From the NCBI RefSeq assembly GCF_020880695.1, contig NZ_JAJIWO010000005.1, positions 124,001 through 188,000 on the forward strand: DNA of 64,000 nt. Reading direction: 5' to 3'. A model generated the notes under the pieces. The model was not told the DNA's origin. It saw only the letters and a list, made by a program, of their open reading frames with translations, and made no database searches. A program made the position numbers and the translations under genes. Of the stretch, positions 55,266-63,443 are shown piece by piece. Position 1 is the first letter of the stretch. Each line of letters opens with the position of its first letter. This DNA comes from Mucilaginibacter sp. UR6-11. GTDB taxonomy: Bacteria > Bacteroidota > Bacteroidia > Sphingobacteriales > Sphingobacteriaceae.

Positions 55266-57272
55266 ATGAAAAAAACGGCCCTGGTATTTTCTTTTTTCCT
55301 AATGTCTGCATTATATGCAGCGGCGCAGAACCGGTTACAAGTAAATAAATACCGTGATTTATATCCGGATACCTGGGTTGCCACCGATGCGCTTGGCCGT
55401 ACAATGCCCGGGTTTAACGTGGTTGGCCCGATAAAAACGGATCATAAGCGAGTGGTGGGCATTTTTTACATTACCTGGCACAGTGATAACCTGGCCGGTA
55501 TGAAAAATCCATATTCGGCAGATGTAACCCGGGTTTTGGCAGCTGATTCGAATGCCAGGCTCGATGCGCATAATCCGCAGTGGAAAGAGGGCTCATATCA
55601 TTGGGGTGAGCCCGAGATGGGCTATTTTTTAAGCCGCGATGAATATGTTATCCGTAAAGATATGTCAATGCTTGCCGACGCGGGAGTTGATGTGGTGATA
55701 TTTGATGTCACCAATGCCGTAAGGTACTGGAGCGAGTGGGAAACCATTTTTACCGTTATGGAAAAAATGAAGGCAGAGGGCAATAAAGTGCCGCAATTTT
55801 GTTTTTGGGCATATAACGGCCCGGTCATCACGGTAGTTCAGGATCTGTATGATAAAATTTATAAGGTCCATAAGTACCAGGATCTTTGGTTTTATTGGGA
55901 GGGTAAACCTTTGTTATTGTATAACGGCACACCACAAGCCAAAGATGCCACGGGTAATGTGCAGCAAAACCCCAATCCGCATTATGACGGGGCCGCACTT
56001 ACGGATAAAAACAATCCTCATTATGGCGATAAGGACTATACAGATAAATTCTACACGGATTATACCCGGGAGGTTAAAAATACATTTACGCAGCGCAGTA
56101 TGTGGTGGGGTTACTATAAATGGGCCGGTAAGCGCTATGTAGGCACAGAAGATAACTGGAGCTTTGGGTATGATCTGGGTGATAAAAAGGTAAGGGCGCT
56201 AAATCCGGATAGTTTAATGGCCACGCACCTTGGTAAGCGCGAAGAAATGGCGGTTACCCCGGCACAACACCCGTCAAGCCTGGTTGGTAAATCCTGGTCA
56301 AGGGCCGATGGCGAACCCCGACTCAACGCCCGGGATATGCCGGTTGAAGCTTATGTGCCATGGCTGAAAAAGAAAGTGGAACATCCCGAAGGCTACGGGA
56401 TTTATTTCCAGGAGCGCTGGGATGAAGCATTGAAAGCTGATCCGTCATTTTTATACCTGAACGACTGGAACGAGTGGACCGCAGGTAAATATCAGCCCGA
56501 CGCCGGTAAAACCTTTGATTTTATGCGCCGCAAAAATTCTTATTTTTTTGTCGACCAGTATAACGCCGAGTTTAACCGTGCCATACAGCCCATGAAAGGT
56601 GGCTATACCGACAACTATTACATGCAGATGGCCGAAAATATCCGGCGTTATAAAGGAGCGAGGCCAGTCCCGGTATTAAAAGGCGTTAACCCTATCAAAA
56701 TTGATGGCAATTTTCATGACTGGGACATGATACGGACGGAATACCGTGATACAAAAGGAGATGTGATACACCGCGACTATAACGGTTACGGAGGTTTGCA
56801 TTATACGGATACTTCGGGCCGGAATGATATCCTGACCTGTAAGGTTGGGGTAGATAATGCGAATATATATTTCTATGCACAAACCGACCAGCCGCTCAGC
56901 AGATCATCGGGTAATAACTGGATGTTGCTGCTGCTGGATGCCGATCAAAACCCGGCTACCGGTTGGTACGGGTATGATTTTATGATCAATAAAAAGGTGA
57001 TCGACAGCAAAACAACGACATTAATGCAGTATGATGCCAAGGCACCCGGGGATCACTGGATTGAGGCAGCTCGGATCAATTACCGGTACAAAGGCAATCA
57101 ATTCGAAGTCGCTGTTCCGCGTATATTGCTGAAACTAAAAGGGAACGCCATAAGCTTTGATTACCACTGGAGCGATAATGCAGCAAGTTTGGAAGACCCC
57201 ATATCATTGAGTACCAGTGGCGATAGTGCACCAAACAGGCGGTTTAACTATAGGTGTATCTGGAAGAAATAG
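55266..57272 (+). CDS. GH71/GH99-like protein with C-terminal CBM9-like domain
   Basis: A 668-residue exported protein (signal TALVFSFFLMSALYAAAQN). Residues about 60-440 look like a GH99/GH71-type barrel: VVGIFYITWHSDN, MSMLADAGVDVVIFDVTNAVRYW, KVPQFCFWAYNG, KYQDLWFYWEGKPLLLYNG and FLYLNDWNEWTAGKY. Residues about 500-660 form a CBM9/DOMON-like beta domain (PIKIDGNFHDWDMI, NANIYFYAQTDQ, MLLLLDADQNPATGWYGYDFMINK). Likely a secreted polysaccharide enzyme, for mannan or related glycans. Family is tentative. Confidence 0.75.
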   Translation: MKKTALVFSFFLMSALYAAAQNRLQVNKYRDLYPDTWVATDALGRTMPGFNVVGPIKTDHKRVVGIFYITWHSDNLAGMKNPYSADVTRVLAADSNARLDAHNPQWKEGSYHWGEPEMGYFLSRDEYVIRKDMSMLADAGVDVVIFDVTNAVRYWSEWETIFTVMEKMKAEGNKVPQFCFWAYNGPVITVVQDLYDKIYKVHKYQDLWFYWEGKPLLLYNGTPQAKDATGNVQQNPNPHYDGAALTDKNNPHYGDKDYTDKFYTDYTREVKNTFTQRSMWWGYYKWAGKRYVGTEDNWSFGYDLGDKKVRALNPDSLMATHLGKREEMAVTPAQHPSSLVGKSWSRADGEPRLNARDMPVEAYVPWLKKKVEHPEGYGIYFQERWDEALKADPSFLYLNDWNEWTAGKYQPDAGKTFDFMRRKNSYFFVDQYNAEFNRAIQPMKGGYTDNYYMQMAENIRRYKGARPVPVLKGVNPIKIDGNFHDWDMIRTEYRDTKGDVIHRDYNGYGGLHYTDTSGRNDILTCKVGVDNANIYFYAQTDQPLSRSSGNNWMLLLLDADQNPATGWYGYDFMINKKVIDSKTTTLMQYDAKAPGDHWIEAARINYRYKGNQFEVAVPRILLKLKGNAISFDYHWSDNAASLEDPISLSTSGDSAPNRRFNYRCIWKK

Positions 57273-57373
57273 TTAGATACCGTTTCACTAAGAGCCAATA
57301 TGTGTAACAGTAAAAGCCAACCAAACATTAGAATATTATTTTTAGTTTAGTAATATATTCAAACACAACAACC

Positions 57374-58129
57374 ATGAAAGTTAAAATTATACTGGCCCTT
57401 TTTGCGGCTATAGGCCTGTCGTCTGCCAGAGCGCAGTTAATAACCCCGGATCATGAAATGATAAAAGGCACCGGGCTAACCATTCAGCCGGTTAATCATG
57501 CTACGCTGGTACTTAGCTATCAGCATAAAAATATTTATGTTGATCCGGTTGGCGGCGCGGAAGCTTTTAAAGGTTTGGCAACGCCTGACATGATCATGAT
57601 TACTGATATACACGGTGATCATTTCGATCCAAAAACTCTTGATGCGATCAACACAAATCATGCTGTACTATTGGTTCCGCAAGCGGTAGCTGATAAAATG
57701 CCGCCGACAACAGATAGGTCGAAACTGGTGATCGTTAAAAATGGAGAGACAGTTAAACAGATCGGCATCAGCATTACTGCTATGCCCATGTATAATTTAC
57801 CGGAGTCGCCAAAGGCATTTCATATAAAGGGCAGGGGCAATGGCTACCTATTAAATATTGGTGGTAAAAATATTTATATATCAGGTGACACCGCAGACAT
57901 CCCCGAAATGCGTTCACTCAAAAATATTGACATCGCTTTTGTTTGCATGAACCTCCCTTATACCATGGATGTTGTAACCGCGGCAAAAGCAGTATTGGCC
58001 TTTAAACCGAAGGTAGTTTACCCTTATCACTATCGCGGCCAGGATGTTAATCAATTTAAAAGCCTGGTTAATGCCGGTGATAAAGATATTGAAGTAAGAT
58101 TGCGGAATTGGTATCCAACTGCTAAATAA
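57374..58129 (+). CDS. MBL-fold metallo-hydrolase (UlaG-like), exported
   Basis: A 251-residue protein with a signal peptide (IILALFAAIGLSSARAQ). The metallo-beta-lactamase fold shows HATLVLSYQHKNIYVDPVGG, MIMITDIHGDHFDPKTLDAI (a ThxHxDH-type motif with His, Asp, His), GNGYLLNIGGKNIYISGDTADIPEM and VVYPYHYRGQDVNQF. The first metal His is replaced in TDIHGDHFD, retaining HGDH. It may be a periplasmic hydrolase; substrate unknown. Confidence 0.88.
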   Translation: MKVKIILALFAAIGLSSARAQLITPDHEMIKGTGLTIQPVNHATLVLSYQHKNIYVDPVGGAEAFKGLATPDMIMITDIHGDHFDPKTLDAINTNHAVLLVPQAVADKMPPTTDRSKLVIVKNGETVKQIGISITAMPMYNLPESPKAFHIKGRGNGYLLNIGGKNIYISGDTADIPEMRSLKNIDIAFVCMNLPYTMDVVTAAKAVLAFKPKVVYPYHYRGQDVNQFKSLVNAGDKDIEVRLRNWYPTAK

Positions 58130-58150
58130 GAGACAACTTTACAGTATGTA

Positions 58151-58177
58151 GCAAAGCCCCGTTTACCGGGGCTTTGC
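58151..58177 (+). terminator. Terminator after the MBL-fold gene
   Basis: GCAAAGCCCCG and CGGGGCTTTGC form an 11-bp stem with a five-base loop, followed by GTTTTT. Confidence 0.88.
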
Positions 58178-58216
58178 GTTTTTGGCTGATTTATCCTGTG
58201 AAAAATCTAGAAATAT

Positions 58217-58262
58217 TTGCGTAGTTAAGTAGCTACGCATATATTTGTAGTCATATAGCTAC
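58217..58262 (+). promoter_or_regulatory. Promoter and operator of the arsR-like gene
   Basis: TTG (58217-58219), 20 bases, TATATTTG (58240-58247) form a consensus promoter. Two direct repeats of 16 bases, both GTAGT[TC]A-N2-TAGCTAC-like, lie at 58221-58236 and 58247-58262, 26 bases apart. One sits between the two promoter elements and the other just past -7, as expected of an autoregulatory ArsR-type operator. Confidence 0.7.
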
Positions 58263-58265
58263 AAG

Positions 58266-58586
58266 ATGAATTTAAGACGAGACGTATTTCAAGCCATTGC
58301 GGACCCGACAAGAAGGGCGATACTACTGTTGGTTGCTTCGCAGTCAATGACAGCAGGCGTAATAGCCTCAAACTTCGATACGGCAAGGCCGACTGTTTCT
58401 AAACACCTGCAAATACTTACCGAGTGCGAGTTGCTTGAACAGCAACAAAATGGCAGGGAGATTTATTATCATATCAACGCAAAAAAAATGAAAGAGGTGG
58501 CCGACTTTATTGAGCCGTTCCGCCAAATGTGGGATGATCGGTTTAATAAACTGGAAGCCATAATGAAGAAATATAAAAGCGAATAG
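58266..58586 (+). CDS. ArsR-family transcriptional regulator
   Basis: A 106-residue winged-helix regulator. [68 protein letters not shown] contains the helix-turn-helix and the beta-wing. It has no Cys, so it does not sense metal through the usual thiolate site; the group is the SdpR-like one often placed with SRPBCC genes. It precedes SRPBCC and DoxX genes at one- and six-base gaps. Confidence 0.93.
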   Translation: MNLRRDVFQAIADPTRRAILLLVASQSMTAGVIASNFDTARPTVSKHLQILTECELLEQQQNGREIYYHINAKKMKEVADFIEPFRQMWDDRFNKLEAIMKKYKSE

Positions 58587-58587
58587 C

Positions 58588-59055
58588 ATGGAATCAAAAA
58601 CAAAAATTAAAGCGGAAGAGGGTAAACAGGAGTTGGTGATTACCAGGGAATTTGATTTACCCTTAGCCTTACTTTTTAAAGCTTATACCGATGCTGAAAT
58701 TGTTGAGCAATGGATGGGAACGAAAGTGCAGAAACTTGAAAATAAAAGGCACGGCAGTTACCGGTTTGAAACCAGCGATGTTCAGGGAAATGTGGTATTT
58801 AAGGCAAATGGAGTGATCCATGATTTTGTTCCGGAACAAAAAATCACGCGGACGTTTGAGATGGAGAACACGCCTTTTGCTGTTCAGCTTGAATTCCTGG
58901 AATTTGAACAACTCGCTGACGGCACCAGCAAACTCACTATGCATATCGTCTATAAATCAGTTACAATAAGAGATCAGATACTTCGGTTGCCGTTTGCCCA
59001 GGGTATAAATATGGCTCATAACCGATTGCAGGACATCGTCAATAAATTAAAATAG
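58588..59055 (+). CDS. SRPBCC/AHSA1-like protein
   Basis: A 155-residue START-like fold protein: ELVITREFDLPLALLFKAYTDAEIVEQWMG at the N-terminus and MEFLEF-type strand and C-terminal helix (LPFAQGINMAHNRLQDIVNKL). Such proteins bind hydrophobic ligands. In this operon they are commonly next to ArsR and DoxX genes. Confidence 0.88.
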   Translation: MESKTKIKAEEGKQELVITREFDLPLALLFKAYTDAEIVEQWMGTKVQKLENKRHGSYRFETSDVQGNVVFKANGVIHDFVPEQKITRTFEMENTPFAVQLEFLEFEQLADGTSKLTMHIVYKSVTIRDQILRLPFAQGINMAHNRLQDIVNKLK

Positions 59056-59061
59056 CATACC

Positions 59062-59454
59062 ATGGCAAAAAGGAATAAAATCATTTACTGGATTGCTACG
59101 ATCTGGCTGGCGCTTGGAATGTTATCAACCGGGGCAGTACAACTATTAAAAGCGAAAGCAGGAGCAGGGGGACTGGATAGTATTACCCATCTGGGCTATC
59201 CTGCTTATTTTTTAACGATATTAGGTGTGTGGAAAATTTTAGGGGCTATAACTGTCCTGATTCCTAAATTTGGGCTAGTAAAGGAATGGGCTTATGCAGG
59301 CTTTTTCTTTATCATGACAGGAGCGGTATTTTCGCACTTAGCCGGCGGAGATGGTGCCAAAGAATTTTTTGGACCGATATTATTATTGATCCTAACAGTA
59401 GTATCCTGGTATTTCAGACCAGCGGACAGAAAGATCATTTCAATCAGTCAATAA
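59062..59454 (+). CDS. DoxX-like membrane protein
   Basis: A 130-residue protein with four membrane helices (IIYWIATIWLALGMLSTGAVQLL, GYPAYFLTILGVWKILGAITVLIP, EWAYAGFFFIMTGAVFSHLAGG, ILLLILTVVSWYF), matching the DoxX-like family. Role is not known in this context; redox or membrane-stress roles are reported for relatives. Third gene of the ArsR operon. Confidence 0.88.
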   Translation: MAKRNKIIYWIATIWLALGMLSTGAVQLLKAKAGAGGLDSITHLGYPAYFLTILGVWKILGAITVLIPKFGLVKEWAYAGFFFIMTGAVFSHLAGGDGAKEFFGPILLLILTVVSWYFRPADRKIISISQ

Positions 59455-59462
59455 ACATTAGT

Positions 59463-60020
59463 ATGAAGAAAGATTTGTTGCCAAAACAACGTGAAGAACT
59501 GCTCAACACATTGAAAACGCGTTTTGAGAAAAACAGAGATCGCCATAAAGGTATTGAATGGCCTAAGGTCATGGCCAGGCTGGAAGCTGATACCGAAAAA
59601 CTCTGGACGCTAAATGAAATGGAATTGACCGGCGGCGAACCCGATGTTGTCGGTCACGACCAAAATACGGGCGAATACCTTTTTTATGATTGTTCGGCGG
59701 AAAGCCCAAAGGGCCGCAGAAGCGTTTGTTATGACCGCGAAGCGCTGGATTCGAGAAAAGAATATAAACCGGCAGACAGCGCTGTTGATATGGCTGCCGC
59801 TATGGGTATTGAGCTTTTAACCGAGGAACAATATCGCGGACTACAGGAACTCGGAAGCTTCGATTTGAAGACGTCGAGCTGGGTAAAGACACCTGCCGGT
59901 ATCAGGAAACTGGGCGGAGCCCTCTTTTGCGATCGTCGTTACGATACAGTCTTCGTTTACCATAACGGGGCAGAATCCTATTATGCCGCCAGGGGCTTCC
60001 GTGGGGCACTTAAGGTTTGA
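59463..60020 (+). CDS. DUF4256 domain protein
   Basis: A 185-residue protein starting MKKDLLPKQREELL (ATG 59463; the longer frame from 59286 overlaps doxX and is not used). Features: KGIEWPKVMARLEADTEKLWTLNEMELTGGEPDVVGHD, FYDCSAESPKGRRSVCYDREAL and GALFCDRRYDTVFVYHNGAESYYAARGFRGALKV, the DUF4256 pattern. Function unknown. Last gene of the ArsR cluster, nine bases from doxX. Confidence 0.85.
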   Translation: MKKDLLPKQREELLNTLKTRFEKNRDRHKGIEWPKVMARLEADTEKLWTLNEMELTGGEPDVVGHDQNTGEYLFYDCSAESPKGRRSVCYDREALDSRKEYKPADSAVDMAAAMGIELLTEEQYRGLQELGSFDLKTSSWVKTPAGIRKLGGALFCDRRYDTVFVYHNGAESYYAARGFRGALKV

Positions 60021-60154
60021 ATTATATACAACTAAAACAAAATAGTCAAATGCCTGCGGGTCAAGGGTTGAGAAATTCTTGATGGAAAAGGATTGGATGA
60101 TTAGTAAGTTTGATGAGAAATCAATCAATCAAATTTTACGGTCTTATATTAAAA

Positions 60155-60496
60155 ATGAAACAGCAACTACTTAACTTAATTACAGCTTTAAAAGAAAACT
60201 CACTGGCGTTTAAGGATGTGATTGAATTTATAGAAACCTACTACCAACATCAGCCAACGGCATTTAAAAATGGTGAGGCCTATAACGAAGCAGCCCAAAA
60301 CCAGGGCAGTGCGAAGGTTTTTGCCTTTGCCCGGCTAAATCACTTAAGTGCTGCAGATACGCTTTACTTATTTGCAGAACATTATCAGTCGGTACTGGCC
60401 CATCCTGATGCAGCGGATCATCAAAATATCAGGCAGTTTATGGTTCACGGCTGGCCGGGGATAGTTTTTGAAGGACGGCCCCTGGTTGCAAAATAA
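60155..60496 (+). CDS. HopJ type III effector family protein
   Basis: A 113-residue protein that carries the HopJ family pattern: LAFKDVIEFIETYYQHQPTAFKNG, NQGSAKVFAFARLNHLSAADTLYLFAEHYQSVL and HQNIRQFMVHGWPGIVFEG. The ATG at 60155 matches the family's start; an upstream ATG at 60110 would add 15 residues of no homology. Despite the name, it occurs widely in free-living bacteria and there is no type III system here. Confidence 0.85.
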   Translation: MKQQLLNLITALKENSLAFKDVIEFIETYYQHQPTAFKNGEAYNEAAQNQGSAKVFAFARLNHLSAADTLYLFAEHYQSVLAHPDAADHQNIRQFMVHGWPGIVFEGRPLVAK

Positions 60497-60616
60497 GAGG
60501 TTCTACCGCCCCGCAGCCTGATATACTTTACTTTTACGTCATTTTATGGAGAAAAGGGCAATTTAAGCTGCCCCTCTCATTTGGCTGCTTCTTAAAATAT
60601 TGCCAACTTTGCTGCC

Positions 60617-61105
60617 ATGACGGAATTGAATGAATATGAAGCTGAAATGCTGGATGCCGTCCTGGAAGCCTTTGGTATTCCCGACAGCCTTACGCGTACA
60701 CAGTTGCTTGAGCTTTTTGACCAGGATGAAGCCACCGCTTTCGCTATGGTGCAGGTATTGCTTAGGGAATCGTTTATAGCGGCATCAGGCAAACCCGGTC
60801 CGTTTGATTTGCCCGAGAAGCTGGTGCTGAAGCCGAAAGGAGAAAAATTTCTGAAAGAAGGCGGCTTTACCAGGCGTTATAAACTGGAACAGGAAAAACC
60901 GGTAGAGATTGGCGGGACGCAGGCAAAACTTCAACAACAAAATATGCGGTTGCAAAACGAAAAGCTGTCCAACCAATCACAGATCAGGGAGCTGCAAAAG
61001 ACAATTGACAAGCTTCGGGCCCGGCAGTATATCTTCTTTGTATTAATCATAATCGCGCTCATCGTCGGTTGCTGGCTCGGGCATGCCTTGTTTGGGAAAG
61101 GGTAG
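60617..61105 (+). CDS. Tail-anchored coiled-coil protein
   Basis: A 162-residue protein. Residues 1-80 look like a small helical domain of winged-helix type (LTRTQLLELFDQDEATAFAMVQVLLRESFIAA). Residues 98-133 are a coiled coil (QAKLQQQNMRLQNEKLSNQSQIRELQKTIDKLRA), and residues 138-158 form a single C-terminal membrane anchor (YIFFVLIIIALIVGCWLGHAL). No family known. Followed by a dispersed repeat (61116). Confidence 0.7.
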   Translation: MTELNEYEAEMLDAVLEAFGIPDSLTRTQLLELFDQDEATAFAMVQVLLRESFIAASGKPGPFDLPEKLVLKPKGEKFLKEGGFTRRYKLEQEKPVEIGGTQAKLQQQNMRLQNEKLSNQSQIRELQKTIDKLRARQYIFFVLIIIALIVGCWLGHALFGKG

Positions 61106-61115
61106 GAGGCCGTTG

Positions 61116-61330
61116 CTGATCCACTTAAAAATATGGATCACCCGGATCATCGTTTTTAAATAACTATTTGAAAATAAGATAGTTGACTTTTTTAGCGGAT
61201 CACTTTGGATCAACCTTATTCGTCAGGATTTTTAAACTGAAATCTCAACTAAATTATTGATAATCAACAAGTTTAAAAACAGTCATTTTTTACCTTTTTT
61301 TGAGGAGCGGATCACCAAAAGCGGATCACC
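61116..61330 (-). repeat. Dispersed GATCC-rich intergenic element, copy B
   Basis: A 215-base element in the 372-base gap between 61106 and 61477, reading in the minus direction and matching 32806-33020 over its full length. Its first end (GGTGATCC, minus) lies about 100 bases from the blaI promoter and its last end starts ten bases after the stop of the tail-anchored protein gene. The rest of the gap holds the blaI control region and no gene I can support. Confidence 0.88.
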
Positions 61331-61432
61331 CCCTGAGCAATGACCCGGCCCGTAACTGAATTTTCCGGCTCTCGCTTTCCTCTTTTTTCTACGAAAATCC
61401 ACTCCGGATAAGTGCTGTATAAAAAATATTAA

Positions 61433-61465
61433 GATAATATTTGCATCGTACGATAAAAATCGTAC
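61433..61465 (+). promoter_or_regulatory. blaI promoter and operator
   Basis: A near-consensus -7 (TAATATTTG, 61435-61443) is followed by GTACGAT-N4-ATCGTAC (61448-61465), a perfect 7-bp dyad 12 bases before the blaI start. The position fits repression by the BlaI-like regulator it precedes. Confidence 0.65.
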
Positions 61466-61477
61466 CTTGGTTTTATT

Positions 61478-61867
61478 ATGAGTGATAAAGAGCAAAACAA
61501 GGCATTAGAGCCTACCAGATCTGAGTTGGAAATTTTACAGGTATTGTGGGAATCGGGGCCGTCAACTGTGCGTGAGGTAAACAATAAACTGCAACATCAG
61601 AAAGAAGTAAACTACACAACCACTTTAAAGCAAATGCAACTGATGGTTGATAAGGGCATGCTTAACCGGGACGAGGGCCAGATGAAACATATTTACAGCG
61701 TAGCCGAGGACGAACAAAAGACTAAATCGTATTTGTTGGATAAATTTGTGGATTCAATGTATAAAGGTTCTGCCGGTAAACTCATGATGCAACTTATCGG
61801 AAATAAAAAACCTTCGAAAGATGAGTTAGACGAAATCAAGGAAATGATCAAAAAATTAGAAGAATAA
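61478..61867 (+). CDS. BlaI/MecI-family transcriptional repressor
   Basis: A 129-residue winged-helix repressor: EPTRSELEILQVLWESGPSTVREVNNKLQHQKEVNYTTTLKQMQLMVDKGMLNRDEG, then the dimerisation C-terminus KLMMQLIGNKKPSKDELDEIKEMIKKLEE. It normally binds a dyad operator and is cleaved when a BlaR1-type sensor signals. The dyad upstream and the adjacent M56 protease gene support that model. Confidence 0.95.
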   Translation: MSDKEQNKALEPTRSELEILQVLWESGPSTVREVNNKLQHQKEVNYTTTLKQMQLMVDKGMLNRDEGQMKHIYSVAEDEQKTKSYLLDKFVDSMYKGSAGKLMMQLIGNKKPSKDELDEIKEMIKKLEE

Positions 61868-61870
61868 GTT

Positions 61871-63424
61871 ATGGAAAATGTTATTGTTAAAGCACTTTGT
61901 ACAACGCTGATGGCTTCAGTTTGGCAAGGTTTAATTTTAGCCGTCATTACCGGGCTCATCGTGTTGCTGACCCGCCGGTCATCACCCGCCAAACGTTATA
62001 ATTTATTGCTGGCCGCAATGTTGTTGTTTGCTTTAGTAACAGGCATTACGTTTGTAAACGCTTTAACATCCGGCGGCAGGGGGGCATCTGCCGTTTTTAC
62101 ATCTCCTGCCTTAACTGTCTTCACCGGGGCAACAGCCATCGCGCCCAACTATGCAAAGGTTGGTTTTTTTGAGAATCTTAGCGACTATTTGTTCCGTAAC
62201 TCCGGCACTATTGTATTGATCTGGTTCCTGGTTGTTTGCGCCCGCTGCCTGCAGCTTGCAATGGGTTTACAAAATATTTACACCCTGCGGCGCCGGTACG
62301 TTGATGAAGTTGACCGGCAATGGAGCGATAGGGTGGCCTTATTATCGCGAAAGTTGGGTATTCACCGTAGTGTCAGGCTCGCTGAATCAGGTATTGCGAA
62401 AGTTCCGCTGGTAGTTGGTTATCTTAAACCGCTGATCTTAATTCCGGCCGGTTTGCTGGCGTCCCTGCCTGCAGAGGCTGTTGAAGCTATCCTGGTACAT
62501 GAACTTGCCCATATCCGGCGGGCAGATTATGCAGTGAACCTGCTGCAAAGTCTGCTGGAAATTATATTTTTCTTTAACCCGGCCATCTGGTGGCTGTCTT
62601 CGCTCATCCGGGCAGAACGGGAAAACTGTTGCGACGATATCGCCGTTGCGCAAAGCAGCAGTACGGTTGCCTACATCAAAGCGCTGGTAGCCTGCCAGGA
62701 ATACCGCGAGGGCTCTGCACCAGCTTTTGCAATGGCTTTAAAAGACAATAAAAAGCATCTAAAAAACCGCGTAACGCGGTTGATTTCCAGCCAAAACCAT
62801 TCACTGAACCACCTAGAAAAATCATTGCTGGCAATTACGCTTATAACCACAGGTTTATTTGTTGCCGCTTTTACCAACGCCAAAAAAATAGAAAACCTGG
62901 TTGTAACTACCCAACATAAAGTTGCCCAAATAATCAGTTTACCCGGCGCCCGCCTGCAACCCAAATCAGCCGTTGATTATGCCGATACGGTAAATAAACT
63001 TAAAAAAGCTGCGAACAAAAAAGCAATCCCTGCCCGGCCGGATTCGGCTGGTGCAGCTGCCGGGGACACTATGCGGCATATTCCGTACCCGGCTCATCCA
63101 TCAGCCTATCAATCCATACCGCCGCATGATCCTAGCGCTCCCGGTTATAAAGCTTACGCAACCGTTAATGATGATACCAGGAAAGCAGCCATCATCAATG
63201 ATATGCTTAAAGATGGTATTATCAGTACGACGGATAACTTATCCTTTAAGATCAGCACGAATGAATTTATTGTTAATAGCAAAAAGCAGCCGGACGATGT
63301 ATACCAAACCTATCGGAGAAAGTATGTTAAAGTTGTTGGCAATGGCGAATGGTCATGGATGTATAATTTCGATACCGGCAAAAAGCAGGAAACCAATAGC
63401 GTAGTTGACAACCCTAAAAATTAA
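61871..63424 (+). CDS. M56-family (BlaR1-like) membrane protease
   Basis: A 517-residue protein with an N-terminal membrane domain of about four helices (MASVWQGLILAVITGLIVLL, LLLAAMLLFALVTGITFVN, GTIVLIWFLVVCARCLQLAM) and the M56 metalloprotease core with zinc motif VHELAHIRRADYA and NPAIWWLSSLIRAERENCCDD. After the fourth helix (about 315-330) the C-terminal 190 residues are polar and Pro-rich, with no penicillin-binding sensor domain. It therefore senses something other than beta-lactam or needs a partner. Three bases from blaI, and followed by a receptor gene. Confidence 0.92.
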   Translation: MENVIVKALCTTLMASVWQGLILAVITGLIVLLTRRSSPAKRYNLLLAAMLLFALVTGITFVNALTSGGRGASAVFTSPALTVFTGATAIAPNYAKVGFFENLSDYLFRNSGTIVLIWFLVVCARCLQLAMGLQNIYTLRRRYVDEVDRQWSDRVALLSRKLGIHRSVRLAESGIAKVPLVVGYLKPLILIPAGLLASLPAEAVEAILVHELAHIRRADYAVNLLQSLLEIIFFFNPAIWWLSSLIRAERENCCDDIAVAQSSSTVAYIKALVACQEYREGSAPAFAMALKDNKKHLKNRVTRLISSQNHSLNHLEKSLLAITLITTGLFVAAFTNAKKIENLVVTTQHKVAQIISLPGARLQPKSAVDYADTVNKLKKAANKKAIPARPDSAGAAAGDTMRHIPYPAHPSAYQSIPPHDPSAPGYKAYATVNDDTRKAAIINDMLKDGIISTTDNLSFKISTNEFIVNSKKQPDDVYQTYRRKYVKVVGNGEWSWMYNFDTGKKQETNSVVDNPKN

Positions 63425-63443
63425 GACTTAATCTCACTTACTT

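Noticed and set aside
59286..59462. Upstream extension of the DUF4256 frame
   Set aside because: It overlaps doxX in another frame; ATG 59463 gives the family's normal start.
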